This document shows positions 60,973 through 64,000 of a stretch of 64,000 nt of DNA, piece after piece (position 1 is the first letter of the stretch; each line of letters starts with the position of its first letter). This stretch comes from Cellvibrionaceae bacterium (GTDB taxonomy: Bacteria > Pseudomonadota > Gammaproteobacteria > Pseudomonadales > Cellvibrionaceae): the NCBI GenBank assembly GCA_021151825.1, contig JAGKWQ010000005.1, positions 62,001 to 126,000 on the forward strand, written 5' to 3'. Under the pieces are notes generated by a model, which was not told the DNA's origin, made no database searches, and was given only the letters and a program-made list of their open reading frames with translations. Made by a program: the position numbers and the translations under genes.

Positions 60973-62592
60973 ATGTTTTCCTTTTCCAGTATCCAGGGCC
61001 GTCTGGTTGTCGCTGTCGGCGCTGGGGTGATCCTGTTTGTGATTATTAGCGGTATCGCCATTTCCCTGTTGAGCCGAACCATCACCGATTACAACCAGCT
61101 AATTGCTGGCGCTGTCGCTCAAGAGCGAAGCATTAATGAGATGAATTTCAAATTCAAGGTTCAGGTACAAGAATGGAAAAACGTACTGTTACGCGGCAAA
61201 GATCCAGCGAAACTCAATCAGTATTGGAACCAATTTGAAACCTTGCACAAAGAAATTCAACAACAAGGCGCAGAGCTGGATAGAACGCTGGAAGGTGCAA
61301 GCCATCAAAAAGTTGATGCATTCCTTAAAGCGCACGAGCAGGCATTTGGTCGTTATAAAGCCGGACTCGATGCGTTTAAAAATGCGGATTTTGATCCAGC
61401 AGCAGGCGATGCAGCCGTGGCTGGAATAGATCGCGAACCGAGCGCGTTGCTGGAAGAATCGGCGCAGCTGATTAGCGCAAAAGTTGCCAAAGATACTCAA
61501 CACAATCTTGCCGTTAGCAGCAGCGTGTCCATTTGGTCCAATGCGCTGATTATCCTCGGCGCCATTTCAGTCGTATTTCTGGTACTGCTTATCTTGCGCA
61601 AAAGTCTGATTTTGCCGCTGGCACAAATCAATTCCCATCTCACCCAACTCGCCGAAGGTAACTTCCGCCAACCGCTACGTTTTTCCGATTCAGGAGAGTT
61701 GGGGCGCTTGAGCACCAGCATCCAGCAAGTGCAACAAAGTATTGTGGAAGTAATTACGGCGGTACAAAACTCCATGAGCAGTTTGAGCCATGCGTCCAGT
61801 GCGATTACCCAAAGCTCATCGTCATTGGCAACCTATGCGGATGACACCCATCACGCGACGGATCAAGTGTCGGCGGCCATCACTGAAATGAGTGCGACAG
61901 TGCAAGAAGTTGCAGGCAACGCCAGCGGTGCGGCGGATGCTGCACAATCTGCTGATAACAATGCGCGGCAAGGTTTGAGGGTGATGGACAACACGCTCGA
62001 TGCCATTAATCAACTGAGCCATGAAGTGAATCACGTGGGCGCGGCGATGACGCAATTGGAGAGTGATACCTTGCGCATCGGCAGTGTGCTGGATGTGATC
62101 AAAAGCGTTGCCGAACAAACCAACTTGCTTGCCTTAAATGCTGCGATTGAAGCGGCGCGCGCCGGTGACCAGGGCCGCGGTTTTGCGGTGGTAGCCGATG
62201 AAGTTCGCTCACTGGCAAAACGCACGCAGGATTCCACCGCCGAAATCCAGCAAATTATTGAAGCGGTGCAACAAGGGGCCACCAAAGCCATGACCGCAAT
62301 GAAAGTCAGCCAGGAAAAAACCGGCGTGACACTGGAAATGGCCGGGCAAGCGGGCCAGGCAATCAATCAAATCACCCAATCGATTTCAGCGATTTTGGGC
62401 ATGAATATGCAAATCGCCACCGCCGCTGAAGAGCAGAGTTACACTGCCGAAGAGATCAATAAAAATATCGTGAAAGTGGTGGGGTTAATCAGCAGCTTGA
62501 ATCGCGATGCACAAAAATCGGCGCAGATCGCCCAGCAATTAGATGGCACAGCGAAAGGCCTGGAAACCCAGATTGCGCACTTTGCGATTTAA
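60973..62592 (+). CDS. Methyl-accepting chemotaxis protein
   Basis: 539 residues. First membrane helix about 10-33, a periplasmic helical sensor domain of about 145 residues with no known ligand motif (rich in Lys and Gln, 4HB-like), second membrane helix about 180-205, a HAMP domain, then the coiled-coil signalling part. The conserved tip is EQTNLLALNAAIEAARAGDQ and GRGFAVVADEVRSLAKRT (about 380-415). Methylation Glu/Gln sites flank it, and the chain ends without a CheR-binding pentapeptide. A bidirectional terminator follows. Confidence 0.92.
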   Translation: MFSFSSIQGRLVVAVGAGVILFVIISGIAISLLSRTITDYNQLIAGAVAQERSINEMNFKFKVQVQEWKNVLLRGKDPAKLNQYWNQFETLHKEIQQQGAELDRTLEGASHQKVDAFLKAHEQAFGRYKAGLDAFKNADFDPAAGDAAVAGIDREPSALLEESAQLISAKVAKDTQHNLAVSSSVSIWSNALIILGAISVVFLVLLILRKSLILPLAQINSHLTQLAEGNFRQPLRFSDSGELGRLSTSIQQVQQSIVEVITAVQNSMSSLSHASSAITQSSSSLATYADDTHHATDQVSAAITEMSATVQEVAGNASGAADAAQSADNNARQGLRVMDNTLDAINQLSHEVNHVGAAMTQLESDTLRIGSVLDVIKSVAEQTNLLALNAAIEAARAGDQGRGFAVVADEVRSLAKRTQDSTAEIQQIIEAVQQGATKAMTAMKVSQEKTGVTLEMAGQAGQAINQITQSISAILGMNMQIATAAEEQSYTAEEINKNIVKVVGLISSLNRDAQKSAQIAQQLDGTAKGLETQIAHFAI

Positions 62593-62612
62593 CAATTATC
62601 GAAATGGCCAAT

Positions 62613-62643
62613 AAAAAAACCGGGTTAATCACCCGGTTTTTTT
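62613..62643. terminator. Bidirectional terminator
   Basis: AAAAAACCGGGT-TAATC-ACCCGGTTTTTT, 12-bp stem, T-runs on both strands, between the chemoreceptor and the convergent PEP-CTERM gene. Confidence 0.92.
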
Positions 62644-62680
62644 ATGCAGCAAAAATTCAAGTAATGTTTCTGTTGCGATT

Positions 62681-63589
62681 TTATTTGGCGCGGCGACGGA
62701 AACGGCCAAAACCAACCAAACCTAAACCACTCAGCAACAATATCAACGCTGATGGCTCTGGAACTTCGGTTTCAGTCTCTGGTGGAGTCCAGAAGAAACC
62801 GTGAATCTCACGCAAGGTGGTGTTGGTGTAAGACTTGGCGTACAGCGAACCATCAAAACCTGCTGCATCAAACACATCTGCATTTGCAGCCAACACTGAA
62901 CCTCTTACCGCCATATAGTTAAAATCAAGGCTGGTAGCGTCATAAAAATTCCACAGGGTGTTGGAATAATTCCAACCGCCGTTGAGGTTGGTATTGATCA
63001 CATTTACATTGCCGGACACATTGATAATGGCTTTAGTAGCAGAACCCAGCAGCAATTCAATTCCGGAGTTCTGGAAGAAAATATCCGAGGCATTCAGATT
63101 AAAAATCGCCAGATCATCACTACCGGTATATTGCAGTTTGACCTGGTTGCCACTGATGTTAGCAGTAGCGTTACTGATCAAATTTTTGTAGCTGTTTGAC
63201 AGGCTGCTTATCTCACCTGCCAGCGCTGTCTTTTTCGCTGAAAGGTCAACACCGCCGGTGGTGCAGCCGGTGCTACCCACACACTCGATTACAGTGCCAG
63301 CACTTTTAGTGTTGTACACCGCAGTTTCACCACCCAAAATTTTCATTTGGCCGCTGACATTACCGGCGACTTCAAGACCGTCAAAGCTAACCGGGGTGTA
63401 GCCTTTATGGTTGAATTCGGATAACTCGGGTGAATGCAGGTTGCCACCAACAAAGGTTGCACCTTCAACATGAACTGCGCCGGAAAGATTTCCGGTTAAT
63501 ACCAGATTGTAATCCAGCAAGCCTGCACTCGCGGTCAGCGAACACAAACTTAAACTGGATGCTGCGAGCAGCTTGGAATAAAAATTCAT
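62681..63589 (-). CDS. Choice-of-anchor A PEP-CTERM protein
   Basis: 302 residues. A signal peptide (1-22) precedes a choice-of-anchor A domain: LDYNLVLTGNLSGAVHVEGATFVGG, FDGLEVAGNVSGQM and GSVLAANADVFDAAGFDGSLYAKS are its landmarks. The C-terminus is a textbook PEP-CTERM tail: VPEPSALILLLSGLGLVGF, then GRFRRRAK. It would be exported and sorted by an exosortase (not in the window). It is the second PEP-CTERM gene here, unrelated in body to the one at 10988. Transcription ends at the terminator shared with the chemoreceptor. Confidence 0.93.
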   Translation of the reverse strand: MNFYSKLLAASSLSLCSLTASAGLLDYNLVLTGNLSGAVHVEGATFVGGNLHSPELSEFNHKGYTPVSFDGLEVAGNVSGQMKILGGETAVYNTKSAGTVIECVGSTGCTTGGVDLSAKKTALAGEISSLSNSYKNLISNATANISGNQVKLQYTGSDDLAIFNLNASDIFFQNSGIELLLGSATKAIINVSGNVNVINTNLNGGWNYSNTLWNFYDATSLDFNYMAVRGSVLAANADVFDAAGFDGSLYAKSYTNTTLREIHGFFWTPPETETEVPEPSALILLLSGLGLVGFGRFRRRAK

Positions 63590-63793
63590 AAAAATCTCCT
63601 TGCTTGTAGTAATCGTCTTATTTTGCTTTTCCCAATTAAAGCAGGAACCATGCCTGTTTGAATTTTTCGTTTAAGATCAATTATTCGTGCCATTTAGTGA
63701 AAACTGCATCACAAAAACCTGTCAATTTAGCCGACAGTTATAAAATGACAGCGAAGGACATTATTTTATTGATAAAAATTAACAATGAAAAAA

Positions 63794-63821
63794 GCCCGAT
63801 ATTTGAAACCAAATATCGGGC
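63794..63821 (-). terminator. Terminator of the right-edge gene
   Basis: GCCCGATATTTG-AAAC-CAAATATCGGGC, perfect 12-bp stem; minus strand is followed by TTTTTT. It lies 43 bases after the stop of the partial gene at 63864. The rest of 63590-63863 has no gene. Confidence 0.85.
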
Positions 63822-63863
63822 TCGAAAGACATATCAAAGTCTTAAAATAACAACACTCAAACT

Positions 63864-64000
63864 TTAATAGCGATTAAAACGAAAGCGTAAGCGCTCCAAT
63901 TCACAACCGCTTTGATAGAGTGCATTTGTACCTTCCGGTGGTGCCGAGAAGCCGCCCGCCGGATGAACGCATAATCCGGTCAGCTTATTTCTGATATTAC
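63864..64000 (-). CDS. C-terminal end of a secreted-type protein (partial)
   Basis: The minus strand is open from the window edge for 45 codons to a TAA at 63864-63866: LTGLCVHPAGGFSAPPEGT, then NALYQSGCELERLRF and RFNRY. The CVHPxGG and SGC elements recall ends of ricin-like or carbohydrate-binding C-terminal domains found in secreted proteins of marine and soil polysaccharide degraders, but the family is not certain from 45 residues. A terminator just beyond supports a real gene end. Confidence 0.65.
   Translation of the reverse strand, partial: NIRNKLTGLCVHPAGGFSAPPEGTNALYQSGCELERLRFRFNRY

Noticed and set aside
63658..63867. 69-codon ORF on the plus strand
   Set aside because: It runs through the terminator hairpin at 63794-63821 and into the convergent gene end; no start signal.
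1..64000. CRISPR arrays, prophage, insertion sequences
   Set aside because: No spaced direct-repeat arrays, integrase or transposase genes were seen; the repeats present are palindromic elements and short motifs.

Overview
The window looks like a chromosomal segment of a Cellvibrio-like gammaproteobacterium (inference, not a database match). Pointers are a secreted CBM2 protein with a long poly-serine linker at the left edge, a periplasm-directed GH20 hexosaminidase, PEP-CTERM surface proteins, many c-di-GMP and sensor-kinase genes, and Pseudomonas-type gene orders: algZ-algR beside argH, nudE/cysQ beside yrfG-hslR-hslO, and pepP-ygfB-zapB-zapA-6S RNA-ygfA near ilvA-rpiA. No phage, IS element, CRISPR array, tRNA or rRNA gene was seen.

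Layout. 1-10.3 kb: CBM2 protein (partial), AlgZ/AlgR-type LytTR two-component pair, argH, a GAF-PAS hybrid kinase and class I adenylate cyclase. 10.5-18.9 kb: accessory stretch with a small secreted protein, a PEP-CTERM protein, a histidine-kinase-like protein whose phospho-acceptor His is Tyr, a SnoaL-like protein, a frameshifted SDR gene facing an AraC regulator, a nucleoside-deaminase stub abutting a diguanylate cyclase, and a DUF1919 protein. 18.9-28.6 kb: nitrogen/molybdenum block, with cobA-nirB-nirD facing moaA across a region holding two divergent sigma-54-type promoters and three copies of a GCACCA-containing motif; then an amber-interrupted gene, moaB, an HTH-only modE and modABC behind a candidate ModE operator. 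29-31.2 kb: GGDEF-EAL protein. 31.4-35.1 kb: cysQ-nudE and yrfG-hslR-hslO. 35.1-46.5 kb: regulators, MFS and GntP transporters, dbpA, a methyltransferase/acyltransferase pair, an AhpD-like plus thioredoxin-like pair, Nudix, GNAT, a cold-shock protein. 46.5-60 kb: mgtC-like gene, a ubiH-ubiI fusion coupled to a GT39 membrane glycosyltransferase and pepP, ygfB, zapB-zapA, 6S RNA, ygfA, a 40-residue ORF with its own terminator, GH20 hexosaminidase and ilvA. 60-64 kb: rpiA, a chemoreceptor, a choice-of-anchor-A PEP-CTERM protein and the C-terminus of another secreted-type protein.

How parts work together. The nitrite reductase needs siroheme, and cobA supplies the precursor step. Moco genes moaA/moaB and the molybdate importer probably serve a nitrate reductase outside the window; the divergent sigma-54 arrangement would tie siroheme and Moco supply to nitrogen status. 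No complete new multi-gene system is evident. The most unusual items are the divergent sigma-54 control region, the Tyr-substituted kinase, the start-sequestering leader hairpin of the CBM2 gene, the UbiH-UbiI fusion, and three broken genes (SDR frameshift, amber-split gene, deaminase stub).
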